Shown piece by piece: positions 39,448-64,000 of a stretch of DNA of 64,000 bases (positions are counted from its first letter, which is position 1; each line of letters starts with the position of its first letter). The stretch comes from Chaenocephalus aceratus (Eukaryota > Chordata > Actinopteri > Perciformes > Channichthyidae). The stretch covers positions 7,407,453 to 7,471,452 of the forward strand of contig CM043800.1 in assembly GCA_023974075.1 (NCBI GenBank), read 5' to 3'. A model generated the notes under the pieces. The model did no database searches. It was not told the DNA's origin and saw only the letters and a list, made by a program, of their open reading frames with translations. Both the position numbers and the translations under genes were made by a program.

Positions 39448-62781
<23,334 letters not shown>

Positions 62782-63060
62782 TATATGTTAACCGTCCAGC
62801 TAGAGGAACCGGGGGAACAAAGCCTTGCCCGTCGAATATATCTCGTCCTAGTGGGGGGGGTGTTGTTCCTGGGCGTCGTCCATGGGCGCCGGCAGAAGGG
62901 AACCGTTCCCTCACCGACCTTTGATTTACAGCTCTTCTTTTCTCCTACCACACTGCTCTGCTGCTCCACAACCCTACTGATACTTCCTGTTGTGATGACG
63001 TTTACACGCTATGCGGTGTGGATGATGTAGCCTAGTTTCCATGGCTTAAAGTGAACATTT
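62782..63060 (-). promoter_or_regulatory. HACE1 upstream / 5' UTR region
   Basis: The sequence before the HACE1 start codon has GC-rich runs and several CpGs, with no clear TATA box close to the start. I cannot place the transcription start from sequence alone, so promoter status is an inference from position. Confidence 0.3.
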
Positions 63061-63583
63061 TTGCAGGTTATTTGCAAAATCTAAATTGTATTTGTCGTTT
63101 TAAATGATGGTCAAACGTCAGGGCAGGTGAAAGATCAAGATGATCTGCCGTAATGCCAATAGATGTTATCAGCTCAACCATAGGCCAATTGTCAGACCAA
63201 CTATTCAAGGGCCAGGCTGTGTTTTTCATCATTCACTCCCTTTCATGTAGTATATTTTATTAATCAGGACCCTTAATCTGTCATTGAAGAAAACTCCCCA
63301 CTATCCCACTGGGATTCTTGGAGCCATAGGCCTACGTGTAAATCCACATGTATTTTTAAAGCTAGCATGGGTAATGTATTTTATATATTTGTAGTTATAT
63401 TGTATATAATTGCTCAAAAAAGTGATTATTGCACTATGCTGAGTGAAGCAGCATAACAAAAGTAGAATCCAAGAGTGTATCTTGCATAAGATTGTAATAG
63501 TCTATCCATAGTGTGACGTAGTCTGACCGCTGCAGAAAGGAAGGACCTGTGGTATCTCTGCACGAGACACGCGAGGTGCTAAT

Positions 63584-63660
63584 CAGGGCCGGTCCTAGAC
63601 TTTTGAGGGCCCTAAACGAGCTTTGGCTTGGGGCCCCCCTCACTCTAGCCCGTTCTCACT
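63584..63660 (+). mobile_element. hAT-like terminus upstream of HACE1
   Basis: CAGGGCCGGTCCTAGACTTT, followed by GAGGGCCCTAAACGAG, resembles the end of a common fish hAT element. The partner end is not within the window. Confidence 0.45.
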
Positions 63661-63689
63661 ACACACAACACTAGTGTTAATTTCCTCAG

Positions 63690-63985
63690 CTATTTTTTTA
63701 TTTAGTTTTAGTCTTAGTCCTGTGTTAAATTACCTTTTTAGTGTTAGTCACATTTAGTCACCTTCATCCTGTTTTTATTTAGTCAAGTTTTAGTCGACTA
63801 AAAGTCTGAGCATTTTAGTCTTATTTTAATCGACTAAAACAGTAAACATTTTAGTAAAGATTTAGTCGACTAAAAGTCTGAGCATTTTAGTCTTATTTTA
63901 GTCAAAGAAAACTAATTATTTTAGTCTACTTTTTGTAGTCTTTTTTAGTCATCAGATTATATAGAACATTTCAGTCAAACTAGTC
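63690..63985. repeat. Diverged TTTTAGTC-rich tandem array
   Basis: A 41-bp segment starting TTTAGTCGACTAAAAGTCTG occurs at 63788-63828 and again at 63860-63900, a period of 72 bp. The flanks repeat short TTTAGTC motifs. The array appears to continue toward or past the window edge. Confidence 0.75.
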
Positions 63986-64000
63986 TAGCCAAAACCAATA

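Overview
The window is teleost fish nuclear DNA. The evidence is a 24-exon gene with GT-AG introns, whose protein closely follows vertebrate HACE1, set among fish-type transposable elements (hAT, Tc1, Harbinger-like and TTAA-flanked elements, L2-like LINEs, tRNA-derived SINEs) and very long CA/GT arrays. No prokaryotic, plasmid or viral genes were seen.

Positions 39448-62781, minus strand, hold the one clear host gene: a complete HACE1 (HECT domain and ankyrin repeat E3 ubiquitin ligase). I joined 24 coding exons by hand. They give an unbroken 903-residue frame with the start at 62781 and the stop at 39448-39450. Exons 1-9 carry the ankyrin half, exons 10-15 the middle region, and exons 16-24 the HECT ligase domain with its catalytic cysteine (residue 870). 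The introns carry two complete hAT elements (one with a broken transposase), a Harbinger-like MITE, a TA-flanked MITE, SINEs and a LINE fragment. Four of the 23 introns have a microsatellite at or within about 10 bp of the 3' splice site.

Positions 1-39400, downstream of HACE1, look like a gene-poor interval. They hold layers of transposons. Two TTAA-flanked elements (4692-6497 and 26522-28332) have different ends but share an internal segment of about 310-330 bp; the second carries a THAP-like frame on one strand and a decayed P2X7-tail-like frame on the other. A third region (about 1172-4018) has long inverted ends and another THAP fragment. Five hAT elements have perfect 8-bp target duplications. 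There are two 5'-truncated LINEs with reverse transcriptase (15205-16735 and 29640-31808), several LINE tails, a Tc1-type MITE, SINEs and dinucleotide arrays up to 172 bp. Some unique stretches (about 18750-21000, 24900-26500, 34700-36500) show no gene and could be regulatory, but nothing in them can be assigned.

Positions 62782-64000 hold the HACE1 upstream region, then a hAT-like terminus and a diverged tandem array at the window edge. No neighbouring gene (such as LIN28B or GRIK2, which flank HACE1 in other vertebrates) was recognised.
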